From positions 1 through 64,000 of the forward strand of contig NZ_JBHSHC010000119.1 in assembly GCF_042652925.1 (NCBI RefSeq): a stretch of DNA of 64,000 bases. The letters run 5' to 3'. Position numbers and translations under genes: made by a program. The notes below the pieces were generated by a model. The model saw only the letters and a list, made by a program, of their open reading frames with translations, searched no databases and was not told where the DNA came from. Origin of the DNA: Effusibacillus consociatus. Lineage in GTDB: Bacteria > Bacillota > Bacilli > Tumebacillales > Effusibacillaceae. Every line of letters begins with the position of its first letter. The stretch's first letter is position 1. Shown here one piece after another: positions 34,697 through 43,595 of the stretch.

Positions 34697-36037
34697 GTGT
34701 TTAGAAAAATACTGATTGCAAACCGTGGTGAAATTGCTGTTCGAGTGATTCGGGCATGCAAGGAGTTAGGGATCCAGACTGTCGCGATTTATTCCGAACC
34801 GGATCGCGAATCCCTGCATGTAAAACTTGCGGATGAAGCGTATTGTGTGGGACCTACTGCAAGCAAGCAGAGTTACCTTAACATCCCGAATATAATGGCG
34901 GTTGCCACCTCAACAGGAGTGGACGCCATTCATCCCGGGTACGGATTTCTTGCAGAAAACGCCGATTTTGCAGAGATTTGCGAGGCGTGCGGAATCACAT
35001 TCATCGGGCCCAGTGTCGAAGCTATCGAGAAAATGGGCGACAAATCGGTTGCCAAAGATACGATGAAAAAAGCCAACGTTCCTTGTGTTCCGGGAACTGA
35101 CGGATTAATCGAGGATATTCGGGAAGCGCTTGATGTAGCGAAGCAAATAGGCTATCCGGTGATCGTGAAAGCAACCGCCGGAGGCGGCGGAAAAGGGATG
35201 CGTGTCGCCGCCAATCCGGAAGAATTGGAAAAATCGATTCAGATGGCGCAGGTGGAAGCGGAGACCGCTTTCGGCAATGCCGGGGTCTATCTCGAGAAGT
35301 TTGTGGAAGAGCCGCGTCATGTCGAGATTCAAGTTATGGCAGACAAGCATGGTAATGCGGTCTACGCTTGGGAAAGGGATTGCTCCATCCAGCGGAGACA
35401 CCAAAAGTTGATTGAGGAAGCTCCTTCCCCCGCTTTATCCCCTGATTTGCGTAAACGGATGGGGGAGTCGGCGGTGGCTGCGGCACTTGCGGTCAATTAT
35501 TCCGGTGCGGGAACCGTGGAATTCCTGCTCGACAAGCATGGAAATTATTACTTCATGGAAATGAATACCCGGATTCAGGTAGAGCATCCGGTTACCGAAA
35601 TGATTACCGGCATTGACCTGATTAAAGAACAGATTCGGGTTGCAGCCGGCGAGAAGCTTTCCTTCTCACAAGATGAGCTGGCATTGAATGGCTGGGCGAT
35701 CGAATGTCGGATTAATGCGGAAGATCCTGACAAAAACTTCATGCCCTGCCCGGGAACGATCACAAAATATCTCCCGCCCGGCGGGTTCGGGGTTCGTGTG
35801 GACTCCGCGGCTTATACGGGTTACAAGGTGTCCCCGTTTTACGATTCGATGATTGCCAAACTGATCGTCTGGGGGCCGACCCGTTTGGAAGCTATCGCTC
35901 GTATGGAACGCGCCCTGCAGGAGTTCCAAATCGAAGGAATTAAGACGACCATCCCGTTCCATTTGAAAGTCTTGCGCCACTCGGCGTTTATTGAAGGGGA
36001 CGTCAATACAAAGTTCTTAGAAATGTATACATTGTAA
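34697..36037 (+). CDS. accC: Biotin carboxylase of acetyl-CoA carboxylase
   Basis: 446 residues, typical length. N-domain FRKILIANRGEIAVRVIRAC, ATP-grasp with KATAGGGGKGMRVA, the carboxylation motif RDCSIQRRHQKLIEEAPS and EMNTRIQVEHPVTE. Carboxylates AccB biotin using ATP and bicarbonate. GTG is chosen because GGGGGG lies eight bases upstream and the protein then starts as in the family; an ATG six codons earlier overlaps accB. AccA/AccD are elsewhere. Confidence 0.96.
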   Translation: MFRKILIANRGEIAVRVIRACKELGIQTVAIYSEPDRESLHVKLADEAYCVGPTASKQSYLNIPNIMAVATSTGVDAIHPGYGFLAENADFAEICEACGITFIGPSVEAIEKMGDKSVAKDTMKKANVPCVPGTDGLIEDIREALDVAKQIGYPVIVKATAGGGGKGMRVAANPEELEKSIQMAQVEAETAFGNAGVYLEKFVEEPRHVEIQVMADKHGNAVYAWERDCSIQRRHQKLIEEAPSPALSPDLRKRMGESAVAAALAVNYSGAGTVEFLLDKHGNYYFMEMNTRIQVEHPVTEMITGIDLIKEQIRVAAGEKLSFSQDELALNGWAIECRINAEDPDKNFMPCPGTITKYLPPGGFGVRVDSAAYTGYKVSPFYDSMIAKLIVWGPTRLEAIARMERALQEFQIEGIKTTIPFHLKVLRHSAFIEGDVNTKFLEMYTL

Positions 36038-36053
36038 AATTTGACTTTTTATC

Positions 36054-36112
36054 GGGTCCCCATTAAAGTACTCGGAATTTACTTCGAAGCTTCTCGTCAC
36101 TTTAATGGGCCC
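36054..36112 (+). repeat. Interspersed hairpin repeat, copy C
   Basis: Left arm GGGTCCCCATTAAAGTAC, centre TCGGAATTTACTTCGAAGC, right arm GTCACTTTAATGGGCCC. The best-preserved inverted repeat of the three; the arms pair over about 15 bases. It ends just before the promoter of the Asp23 gene. Confidence 0.75.
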
Positions 36113-36119
36113 TCTAAAA

Positions 36120-36148
36120 TTGTCATATTTTACTCCCTCTGGTATACT
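36120..36148 (+). promoter_or_regulatory. SigA-type promoter of asp23-amaP
   Basis: TTGTCA, 17-base spacer, TATACT; 37 bases before the GTG start. Confidence 0.75.
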
Positions 36149-36184
36149 ATTGATACTAATCGGACAAACAAAGGGGGGTTATGA

Positions 36185-36595
36185 GTGACGATCGATAACT
36201 TGGAATTTGACGTAACTGAAATGGGCCAGATTCGAATTGCTCCCGAAGTGATTGAAATCATTGCCGGACTGGCTGCAACAGAGGTCAGAGGAATCGCCGG
36301 AATGAGCGGCGGTGTCGCAGGCGGCATTGCTGAGCTGCTTGGCAGAAGGAACCTCGGCAAGGGCGTTAAGGTCGAGGTTGGTGAAAAACAATGTGCTGTG
36401 GATCTGTCTGTAGTGACGGAATTTGGCAGTAAAATTCCGGAAGTTGCAGCAGAGGTTCAAAATAATGTAAAACGTGCGATTGAGAATATGACGGGGCTTG
36501 AGGTCGTGGAAGTGAATGTTCACGTTTTGGGCGTAGCCTTCAAACAAGAGGAAAAAGAAGAAGAGCCCCCCACACCCACTCATCGTGTTCGATAA
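36185..36595 (+). CDS. Asp23/Gls24 family envelope stress protein
   Basis: 136 residues with one Asp23 domain (GQIRIAPEVIEIIAGLAATEVRGIAGMSGG ... VNVHVLGVAF). GTG with GGGGGG six bases upstream; the ATG four bases earlier hits a stop at once. Equivalent to yqhY beside accBC in Bacillus. It likely binds the membrane through AmaP encoded next. The acidic tail (EEKEEEPP) is typical. Confidence 0.9.
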   Translation: MTIDNLEFDVTEMGQIRIAPEVIEIIAGLAATEVRGIAGMSGGVAGGIAELLGRRNLGKGVKVEVGEKQCAVDLSVVTEFGSKIPEVAAEVQNNVKRAIENMTGLEVVEVNVHVLGVAFKQEEKEEEPPTPTHRVR

Positions 36596-36602
36596 TCATC
36601 TT

Positions 36603-36638
36603 CCCCCCTGGAACTGACTTTTTTCACGGGGGGTTTTA
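36603..36638 (+). terminator. Hairpin between asp23 and amaP
   Basis: CCCCCC/GGGGGG stem around a 19-base loop, then TTTT. A weak terminator that may lower amaP expression. Confidence 0.5.
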
Positions 36639-36661
36639 TACAACTCGAGGAGGGACAAGCT

Positions 36662-37198
36662 TTGGGTTTCTTGGATCGAATTCTGCTTTTCCTGTTCAGC
36701 TTGACGGTTGCATTTCTTTCTTTTTTGATGGCTACTCAAATCTTCGGATTTAACTGGCTGAGTCAATCGTTTGCCGATTATTCGACTGAAATTCTCGTGG
36801 GTGCCGTTATCCTGTTTTTGGTCTCATTGCGTTTTCTTTTTTTCCGAACGGGTGCTTCCAGAGAACCGCAGGCCATCATACATAAGACTGAACATGGAGA
36901 AGTTCGAATCTCGACACAGACATTGGAAAGCTTGGCAGATCGGGCAACTCGTCTGGTTAGAGGCGTAAGCGATCTGAAAACCAAAGTTCGTCCGTCTGAG
37001 GTGGGGATTCGTCTAGCAATCCGAATATCCGTGGACCCCGACTTGGACATCCCCCAGATCACATCATCCGTACAGCAGAAAGTAAAGGATTACGTGGAGG
37101 CTACCGCCGGCGTCATTGTTGAAAATGTGGTGGTATATGTGAATGATGTGGCAAAGGTGCAAGCCGGAAAAGTCTCCACACGACCGAGGGTAGAATAA
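36662..37198 (+). CDS. amaP: AmaP, alkaline shock membrane anchor protein
   Basis: 178 residues: two N-terminal membrane helices (about 5-27 and 42-62), then a cytoplasmic Asp23-like domain (GEVRISTQTLESLADRATRLVRGV ... VVVYVNDVA). In Staphylococcus AmaP anchors Asp23. TTG start with GAGGAGGGACAAGC. Its stop overlaps the next ATG by one base. Confidence 0.88.
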   Translation: MGFLDRILLFLFSLTVAFLSFLMATQIFGFNWLSQSFADYSTEILVGAVILFLVSLRFLFFRTGASREPQAIIHKTEHGEVRISTQTLESLADRATRLVRGVSDLKTKVRPSEVGIRLAIRISVDPDLDIPQITSSVQQKVKDYVEATAGVIVENVVVYVNDVAKVQAGKVSTRPRVE

Positions 37199-37428
37199 TG
37201 GAGATCTGGAATAAAATCTGGTCTTTTATTCAGTCGGCGAATCTGCGTACTCTTGGGATGTTGGTCGGAGCTTTGCTGGGATTGCTCTATTTGTGTGTCG
37301 GATTTTGGAAAACATTGGTGTTTGCTGGTTTTATTCTGTTAGGATATTTGGTGGGACGTTGGTTAGACAGCCAAGAGGATTGGCGCGCCGTTGTCGAACG
37401 CCTCATTCCAAATAAATCTCGGGATTAA
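37198..37428 (+). CDS. DUF2273 small membrane protein
   Basis: 76 residues, two membrane helices (LGMLVGALLGLLYLCVGF, LVFAGFILLGYLVGRW). DUF2273 genes accompany asp23 and amaP; exact role unknown. Joined to amaP by TAATG. Confidence 0.88.
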   Translation: MEIWNKIWSFIQSANLRTLGMLVGALLGLLYLCVGFWKTLVFAGFILLGYLVGRWLDSQEDWRAVVERLIPNKSRD

Positions 37429-37457
37429 AGGGCAGAGTCGAACTTGCCCTTTTTTCT
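37428..37457 (+). terminator. Terminator after DUF2273 gene
   Basis: AAGGGCA/TGCCCTT with a 10-base loop and TTTTCTTTG, overlapping the stop codon. Confidence 0.75.
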
Positions 37458-37509
37458 TTGTTTGATAATGGCAAGAATAAATACACTGAAGTTAAACGGA
37501 GGGATACAC

Positions 37510-37932
37510 ATGAGCCGCAGGCAGGTGCGCGAAAGCGCTCTTCAAAGCCTTTTTCAGATGAACGTGGGACAGGTACCCGCAAATGAAGCCATTGGGCATG
37601 TACTGGAAGAGACGAATCAGGAGATCGACAAAGAATACTTGGAAAAAATGGTGACCGGTACACACAACAACCAATCCCGGATCGACAGCATAATTGAGAA
37701 GTATTCGGTCGGCTGGAAAATTGACCGGATGCCGACTGTTGATCTCACCATTTTGCGTATGGCTGTTTATGAGTTGTTATATGAGCCGGGTACTCCGGAA
37801 AAAGCAATTATAAACGAAGCGATTGAACTGGCAAAAGCTTTCTCGACCGCCGAGTCAGGCAAGTTTGTGAATGGGATTCTCGGCAAACTGGTTCAGGATC
37901 TCGATCAATTAAGGGGTTCAGTACAGGAATGA
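37510..37932 (+). CDS. nusB: Transcription antitermination factor NusB
   Basis: 140 residues, all-helical NusB fold: SRRQVRESALQSLFQM, VTGTHNNQSRID, RMPTVDLTILRMAVYELLY, PEKAIINEAIELAKAF and FVNGILGKL. With NusE binds boxA of rRNA transcripts. Starts at the ATG after GGAGGG; upstream in-frame ATGs lie in the terminator region. Overlaps the next gene by four bases. Confidence 0.95.
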   Translation: MSRRQVRESALQSLFQMNVGQVPANEAIGHVLEETNQEIDKEYLEKMVTGTHNNQSRIDSIIEKYSVGWKIDRMPTVDLTILRMAVYELLYEPGTPEKAIINEAIELAKAFSTAESGKFVNGILGKLVQDLDQLRGSVQE

Positions 37933-38885
37933 TCCTCGGGATTGATACAAGTAATTATACGACTTCGATTTGTTTAATTGATCAAGCCGGTCAGATCGTG
38001 CATGAGCAGCGGAAGCTGCTTAGTGTGGAAGAAGGGGAACGAGGGTTGCAGCAGTCTGCTGCCCTGTTTCAACATATCAAGAACTTGCCGGATCTGGTGG
38101 AGAAGATCGGGGATTTACGCGGACTGCAAGCAGTTTGTGTTTCTTCACGGCCTAGACCGTCGGAAGGATCGTATATGCCGGTGTTTCTTGCGGGAGAAGG
38201 ACTCGCCCGCAGCCTGGCTGCTGCTTTCAACATACCGCTCTATCGCACGAGTCACCAAGAGGGGCATATTGCAGCGGGTGAGGGGACAAGCGGGCCAGTA
38301 CCGGCTGATGAGTTTCTGGCCATTCATCTTTCCGGAGGAACTTCCGATTTGCTGCATGTGAAACGGTATGCGACTGGATATGCGATTGAAATCCTGGGAA
38401 GTTCTCAAGACCTGCATGCAGGTCAGTTTGTGGACCGGGTTGGTGTAGCTTTGGGGCTTCCTTTCCCGGCAGGACCTCACCTCGAAAAATTGGCCCTCAC
38501 AGCTGAAGGAGACGAGTCCTCGATCCGATTGCCATCGCCTGTCAGCGGCTTTAATTGGTCGCTTTCGGGGCCTGAAACTGCAGCCAGAAGATACATGGAA
38601 TCGGGTGGGAACCCGGCGGCCATTGCAAGAGCGGTTGAGAATTGCATAGCAAAAGGTCTTGAAAAAGTATTGGGAAAAGCGATAGAGGAAACCAATTTGC
38701 GTCAGATTTTAATCGTTGGCGGAGTAGCGGCCAACCAACACATTCGCAAACGTCTTCAACATCGTTTGGAACATCCGGCCGTGAAAGCACAACTCTATTT
38801 TGCAGATCCCCGCTATTCTACGGACAACGCTTTTGGTGTGGCGAGAATCGGATTATTGACACACAATTATCATACAATCAATTGA
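37929..38885 (+). CDS. TsaD-like paralog (O-sialoglycoprotein endopeptidase family)
   Basis: 318 residues in the ASKHA fold: ILGIDTSNYTTSICL phosphate loop, metal-binding HQEGH (in place of HxxxH of TsaD), HLSGGTSDLL and VGGVAANQHIRKRL. Similar to the tRNA t6A enzyme TsaD but divergent, and placed between nusB and folD in several Firmicutes as a second copy. Whether it modifies tRNA is not known. Coupled to nusB by ATGA. Confidence 0.82.
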   Translation: MILGIDTSNYTTSICLIDQAGQIVHEQRKLLSVEEGERGLQQSAALFQHIKNLPDLVEKIGDLRGLQAVCVSSRPRPSEGSYMPVFLAGEGLARSLAAAFNIPLYRTSHQEGHIAAGEGTSGPVPADEFLAIHLSGGTSDLLHVKRYATGYAIEILGSSQDLHAGQFVDRVGVALGLPFPAGPHLEKLALTAEGDESSIRLPSPVSGFNWSLSGPETAARRYMESGGNPAAIARAVENCIAKGLEKVLGKAIEETNLRQILIVGGVAANQHIRKRLQHRLEHPAVKAQLYFADPRYSTDNAFGVARIGLLTHNYHTIN

Positions 38886-38913
38886 TTGGTAGATCGTTAT
38901 GATATAGTATAAT
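38886..38913 (+). promoter_or_regulatory. SigA-type promoter of the ferredoxin reductase gene
   Basis: TTGGTA, 16-base spacer, TATAAT; 55 bases upstream of the GTG start. Confidence 0.6.
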
Positions 38914-38968
38914 GGTATCATTCAGCGAATCGACGTTTTGCAGCACGATACGACAAGGAGGAACTCAA

Positions 38969-39979
38969 GTGGCAGAAGGATTGCGGGTAGATGGGAAAGT
39001 ATATGATATCACGATTATAGGAGGGGGCCCGGTTGGGCTGTTTGCCGCTTTTTATGCGGGCATTCGTGATATGTCGACAAAGATAATCGACAGCCTTCCT
39101 CAACTGGGCGGGCAGTTGGCGGAGTTATATCCGGAGAAGTATATCTATGACGTTGCCGGGTTTCCAAAAGTGTATGCAAAAGATCTGGTGAACAATTTAA
39201 AGGAACAAATGGCGCCGTATAATCCTACCGTGTGCTTGAATGAGCGTGTAACGGGACTTGAAAAGCAGGATGACGGAACATTCAAACTTACTTCAAACAC
39301 CTCGGTGCACTATTCCCGGACTGTTCTGGTTGCTGGCGGTATCGGGGCTTTCACTCCCCGCCGTTTGCCTGCTGCCAATACGGAACAATATGAAGGAAAA
39401 GGAATTCAATACTTCATTGACGATCTGTCCAAGTTCAAAGGTCTGAACTGTTTGGTTGTCGGTGGCGGAGATTCGGCGGTTGATTTTGCTCTCATGCTCG
39501 AGACAGTCGCCAAGAAAGTAACTTTGATTCATCGCCGTGACCAATTCCGTGCTCATGAAGACAGCGTGCGGAAATTGTTCAACTCGTCTGTAGAAGTGAA
39601 GGTATTTACCGAGCTGAAAGCGGTTGAAGGAAACGGCAAACTCGAACGGGGCCTGCTGGTCAACTCGAAGGAAAAAACAGAGGAAACGGTTGAACTGGCT
39701 GCGATTATTGGGGCACTCGGTTTCTCCGCATCACTGGGTCCGATTTTGGATTGGGGTCTTGAGATTCAGGATAATGCAATCGTTGTAAACACCAAAGGGG
39801 AAACCAATATTCCGGGTGTTTATGCGGCAGGGGACATCGTCACCTATCCGGGTAAGATCAAACTCATTGCAACCGGCTTTGGCGAAGGTCCGACGGCTGT
39901 CAATAATGCGAAGATTTATCTGGATCCGGAATCCAAGCTGCATCCTGGACACAGCTCGTCCGGTTTTGGCAAGAAATAG
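38969..39979 (+). CDS. Ferredoxin--NADP+ reductase, thioredoxin reductase-like (YumC type)
   Basis: 336 residues. FAD motif IIGGGPVGLFAAFYAG, NADP motif VVGGGDSAVDFALML, and the C-terminal FAD contact GVYAAGDIVTYPGKIKL. No CxxC redox pair in the middle, so it is not a thioredoxin reductase but a YumC-type ferredoxin (flavodoxin) reductase. GTG start behind AAGGAGG. Transcribed alone, between a promoter and a hairpin. Confidence 0.92.
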   Translation: MAEGLRVDGKVYDITIIGGGPVGLFAAFYAGIRDMSTKIIDSLPQLGGQLAELYPEKYIYDVAGFPKVYAKDLVNNLKEQMAPYNPTVCLNERVTGLEKQDDGTFKLTSNTSVHYSRTVLVAGGIGAFTPRRLPAANTEQYEGKGIQYFIDDLSKFKGLNCLVVGGGDSAVDFALMLETVAKKVTLIHRRDQFRAHEDSVRKLFNSSVEVKVFTELKAVEGNGKLERGLLVNSKEKTEETVELAAIIGALGFSASLGPILDWGLEIQDNAIVVNTKGETNIPGVYAAGDIVTYPGKIKLIATGFGEGPTAVNNAKIYLDPESKLHPGHSSSGFGKK

Positions 39980-39998
39980 ATTCGAATTGAAAATAATA

Positions 39999-40030
39999 AA
40001 AGTCTACGCTGCTAAGCGTGGACTTTACAT
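39999..40030 (+). terminator. Hairpin after ferredoxin reductase
   Basis: AAAGTCTACGCT/AGCGTGGACTTT around GCTA (12 bp, one wobble). Weak T-tract (ACATATTT), so termination may be partial. Confidence 0.5.
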
Positions 40031-40050
40031 ATTTCTGAGGAGGATTTGAA

Positions 40051-40899
40051 ATGCCTGCAAACGTAATCAGCGGAAAAGAAGTGTCTGCTCAAATTCGGGC
40101 AGAACTTAAGGATGAGGTGGCAAAACTGGCAGCAAAGGGAGTACAACCCGGACTTGCCGTGATTTTGGTCGGAAACGATCCGGCTTCTCATAGTTACGTA
40201 AAAGGAAAAGAGAAGGCTTCTATCGAATTAGACTTCTATTCCGAAATTCACCGCTTGGATGAGAACGTTTCGGAAGAAGAAGTGTTATTGTTAATTAAGA
40301 AGCTGAATGCAGATCCAAAGATTCATGGGATTTTGGTCCAACTACCGCTTCCGCGACACATTTCGGAACATAAGGTAATTCTTGCAATTGATCCGCGAAA
40401 GGATGTTGACGGTTTTCATCCCCAGAATGTCGGGAATATGTACATTGGGCTTCCGGCCTTCCTGCCATGTACACCGCACGGGGTTATCCAAATGTTGAAA
40501 AGGTCCGGTGTGGAGATTGCAGGAAAACATGCGGTTGTTATCGGACGTTCCAACATTGTCGGGAAGCCGATGGCGCAGCTCCTTCTCTCTGAGAATGCCA
40601 CGGTGACAATCTGTCATTCCCGTACGAAAGACCTTCCTTCCTTTACGAGACAAGCGGATATTTTGATCCCGGCTGTCGGACGGGCAGGAACTGTTCGTGC
40701 CGATATGGTGAAACCGGGTGCGGTCGTTATCGATGTGGGTGTGAATCGTGTGGACGGCAAGCTGGTTGGTGACTGCGCATTTGAAGAAGTAAGCGAAGTT
40801 GCATCGATGATTACGCCTGTTCCCGGCGGGGTTGGCCCCATGACCATCACAATGTTAATGTACAACACGGTGGAGTCTGCAAAACGTCATTCTGAATGA
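40051..40899 (+). CDS. folD: Bifunctional methylene-THF dehydrogenase/cyclohydrolase
   Basis: 282 residues. Folate motif SYVKGKEKAS, catalytic Lys in that stretch, VQLPLPRHI, PCTPHGVIQML, NADP loop VIGRSNIVGKPMAQLL and TPVPGGVGPMTITML. Links 5,10-methylene-THF made by the glycine cleavage system to formyl-THF for purines. GAGGAGG precedes the ATG. Followed eight bases later by xseA. Confidence 0.97.
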   Translation: MPANVISGKEVSAQIRAELKDEVAKLAAKGVQPGLAVILVGNDPASHSYVKGKEKASIELDFYSEIHRLDENVSEEEVLLLIKKLNADPKIHGILVQLPLPRHISEHKVILAIDPRKDVDGFHPQNVGNMYIGLPAFLPCTPHGVIQMLKRSGVEIAGKHAVVIGRSNIVGKPMAQLLLSENATVTICHSRTKDLPSFTRQADILIPAVGRAGTVRADMVKPGAVVIDVGVNRVDGKLVGDCAFEEVSEVASMITPVPGGVGPMTITMLMYNTVESAKRHSE

Positions 40900-40906
40900 G
40901 GGATTT

Positions 40907-42292
40907 ATGGGAGTGAATCGGATAAGCGAAGAAGCGATTTTGTCGGTTTCGGAGTTGACGGGAGCGATTAAATTCCTGCTCGAACGGGATCCTTTATTGT
41001 CGGATTGCTGGGTGCGCGGAGAAATATCGAATTTCACCCATCACAGCAGCGGGCATATGTATTTTACTTTGAAGGATTCAGGCAGTCGAATCAAATCCGT
41101 CATGTTTGCGTCGAAGAATCGATCTCTCACCTTTCTCCCAAAAGAGGGCATGAAGGTGATCGTCCGTGGAAATGTCTCCGTATTTGAAAGAGACGGGCAA
41201 TACCAGCTTTATGTTAACGAGATGCAGCCGGACGGTTTGGGTTCTTTGTTTCTGGCATTCCAACAATTAAAAGAACGTCTGGAAAAAGAAGGGCTGTTTC
41301 AGGAAGATCGTAAAAAACCTCTGCCTAAATTCCCTAAAGTGATTGGCGTCGTAACCTCTCCCACCGGGGCGGCGGTCAGAGATATCATAACGACCATCCG
41401 TAGACGGTACCCGGTTGCTCATGTGCTTTTATACCCTGTATTGGTGCAGGGGACCGAGGCCCCTTTGACAATAGCGAATGCAATCGACCACCTGAACGAA
41501 ATGGTCGAGATGAAGATCGATGTTCTGATAGTGGGCCGCGGCGGTGGCTCTCTCGAAGAACTTTGGGCTTTTAACGAGGAAATCGTCGCCCGTTCCATCT
41601 TCGCTTCCCGGATTCCGATCATTTCGGCTGTCGGTCATGAAACCGATTTTACAATCGCAGATTTTGTAGCCGATGTGAGAGCTGCAACACCAACGGCTGC
41701 TGCTGAGTTAGCTGTTCCCCACCTGTTGGAGTTAACTCGTCACCTTGATTCAACCGAACAGCGTTTAGCTGCGGCAATGTCCAATCAACTGCGCGATTTG
41801 CGAAAATGTGTTGATCATTTGGCGCAGTCGCCCGTTTTTTCCCGTCCAACAGACCGAATCCGACAATTGCGCCAGCATGTGGATCACACGGAGAATGAAC
41901 TTGAACTGTTACTGACAAAACTCCTTGGGAATCGGAGCAAACGGGTAAATGAACTCACCCAGCGTCTTTCTCAGAAATCGCCCGTTGAACGAGTGATGCA
42001 TACCGAAGAAAGATTTGGTTTTGTCCTGCAGAAAATGTTTTCCGCGATGGAAGCCAGGCTCGGGAACGCAGGCCACCAATTGGACAGAATGATTGATAAA
42101 CTGGATGCCTACAGCCCTCTCCACGTAATGAAAAGAGGGTATTCTCTCGCGTATCGCGAAGAAAAAGGAAGGCATTTGGTTCGGAGTATCAATGAGGTGC
42201 AGCTCGGCGACAGGGTGAATATCAGGCTGCAGGATGGATGGTTGGATTGCCAGGTTTGGGGAATTGAGGAGGAAGACAACCATGACGAATAA
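40907..42292 (+). CDS. xseA: Exodeoxyribonuclease VII large subunit
   Basis: 461 residues. N-terminal OB fold (WVRGEISNFTHHSSGHMYFTLKD), then the catalytic domain with VVTSPTGAAVRDI, GRGGGSLEELWAFN and PIISAVGHETDFTIADFVAD, and a long coiled coil. Degrades single-strand DNA from both ends with XseB. Overlaps xseB by 11 bases. Confidence 0.96.
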   Translation: MGVNRISEEAILSVSELTGAIKFLLERDPLLSDCWVRGEISNFTHHSSGHMYFTLKDSGSRIKSVMFASKNRSLTFLPKEGMKVIVRGNVSVFERDGQYQLYVNEMQPDGLGSLFLAFQQLKERLEKEGLFQEDRKKPLPKFPKVIGVVTSPTGAAVRDIITTIRRRYPVAHVLLYPVLVQGTEAPLTIANAIDHLNEMVEMKIDVLIVGRGGGSLEELWAFNEEIVARSIFASRIPIISAVGHETDFTIADFVADVRAATPTAAAELAVPHLLELTRHLDSTEQRLAAAMSNQLRDLRKCVDHLAQSPVFSRPTDRIRQLRQHVDHTENELELLLTKLLGNRSKRVNELTQRLSQKSPVERVMHTEERFGFVLQKMFSAMEARLGNAGHQLDRMIDKLDAYSPLHVMKRGYSLAYREEKGRHLVRSINEVQLGDRVNIRLQDGWLDCQVWGIEEEDNHDE

Positions 42293-42545
42293 AAAAACGA
42301 ATGTACAACCTGATCAAACTGTAGAAGAACTTTCTTTCGAAGATGCTTTACAAGGCTTGGAAAAAATTGTCCGGGAATTGGAAGCGGGGGAGATCCCGCT
42401 GGAGCAAGCGATCGCAAGTTTCCAGGAAGGGATGAAGCTGGCAAAGATCTGTCGAGAAAAGCTTGATCAGGCGGAACAAAAAATTGAAATGCTGGTAGCC
42501 GATGCGGCAGGTCTCACCAAGAAGCCTTTCATTCCGGAGGAATAA
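42282..42545 (+). CDS. xseB: Exodeoxyribonuclease VII small subunit
   Basis: 87 residues, helical hairpin of the XseB family (SFEDALQGLEKIVRELEAGEIPLEQAIASFQEGMKL). Multiple copies bind each XseA. ATG behind GAGGAGGAAG. Two bases separate it from ispA. Confidence 0.95.
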   Translation: MTNKKTNVQPDQTVEELSFEDALQGLEKIVRELEAGEIPLEQAIASFQEGMKLAKICREKLDQAEQKIEMLVADAAGLTKKPFIPEE

Positions 42546-42547
42546 GA

Positions 42548-43438
42548 ATGTCTTTTCTTATTGACGAATATTTGAAGAATCGCGCCAAAGAAGTGGAAGA
42601 AGCTCTCGACCGCTTAACAGCATCTGCCCTTGACACTCCGCACCCAATAGGGGAAGCGATGAGATACAGCCTTTTCGCGGGGGGGAAACGAATCCGCCCC
42701 ATTCTCACTTTGGCTGCGGTGGAAACAATGGGTGGAGATTATAAAGAAGCTCTTCCCGTCGCCTGCGCAATTGAGATGATCCACACGTATTCCTTGATCC
42801 ATGATGATTTGCCGGCTATGGACAATGACGATTTTCGACGCGGGAAGCCCACCAATCATAAAGTGTTTGGGGAAGCGATGGCCATCCTGGCAGGTGACGC
42901 TCTTTTAACGTATGCATTCGAGGTATTGTCCTCAGTCGAAATGCCCGGAAGGGAAAAAGAACAGCTTGCGCTCATACGGGAATTATCGAAGGCAAGTGGT
43001 TTTCAGGGAATGATCGGAGGACAAGCGGCTGATATGGAGGCCGAAGGCAAAAACGGGGACGAAGCAACTTTGCTCTATATCCACAGACATAAAACGGGCG
43101 ATTTGCTTACCGCCTCCGTTCGAATGGGAGCGATTTTTGCCGGGGCATCCGATCAGGAATTAGGGAAGTTTACTGTTTATGCAGAGAATCTTGGATTGGC
43201 TTTTCAAATCCAAGACGACATTCTGGATGTCATTGGCGATCAATCGAAAATCGGGAAAGCCGTCGGAGCCGATGCGGCACTTCGTAAGATGACTTTTCCG
43301 GGCATCTATGGACTGGAGGCTTCTCAAAAAAAATTGCATGAGTTGACTCAAAAAGCACTGACATCTCTGAATGAAATCAGTCAGGACACCACGGTTTTGC
43401 AGGCTATTGCGGACTATCTTTTAAAACGTGAGTTTTAA
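42548..43438 (+). CDS. ispA: Farnesyl (geranyl) diphosphate synthase
   Basis: 296 residues, trans-isoprenyl diphosphate synthase. First Asp motif DDLPAMDNDD, second DDILD, and FAGGKRIRPIL. Residues before the first motif are small, in keeping with a C15 product. Provides precursors for undecaprenyl and quinones. GGAGGAATAAG precedes the ATG. Dxs, which starts the same pathway, is encoded 2.5 kb away beyond OLE RNA. Confidence 0.95.
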   Translation: MSFLIDEYLKNRAKEVEEALDRLTASALDTPHPIGEAMRYSLFAGGKRIRPILTLAAVETMGGDYKEALPVACAIEMIHTYSLIHDDLPAMDNDDFRRGKPTNHKVFGEAMAILAGDALLTYAFEVLSSVEMPGREKEQLALIRELSKASGFQGMIGGQAADMEAEGKNGDEATLLYIHRHKTGDLLTASVRMGAIFAGASDQELGKFTVYAENLGLAFQIQDDILDVIGDQSKIGKAVGADAALRKMTFPGIYGLEASQKKLHELTQKALTSLNEISQDTTVLQAIADYLLKREF

Positions 43439-43595
43439 ATAAGGACAGTGTACCACAAGCGTATTTGCGGGGTGAATTGCCTCGAAGATGCGCTTTTTTC
43501 TTGGAATTTCCTGAGTAGGCAGGACGAATAAATCGGAAACTAAGCCGGAAGCGTTTTTCAAATCCTGTATCTGAAAAAAACGGGGGATCGGAACA

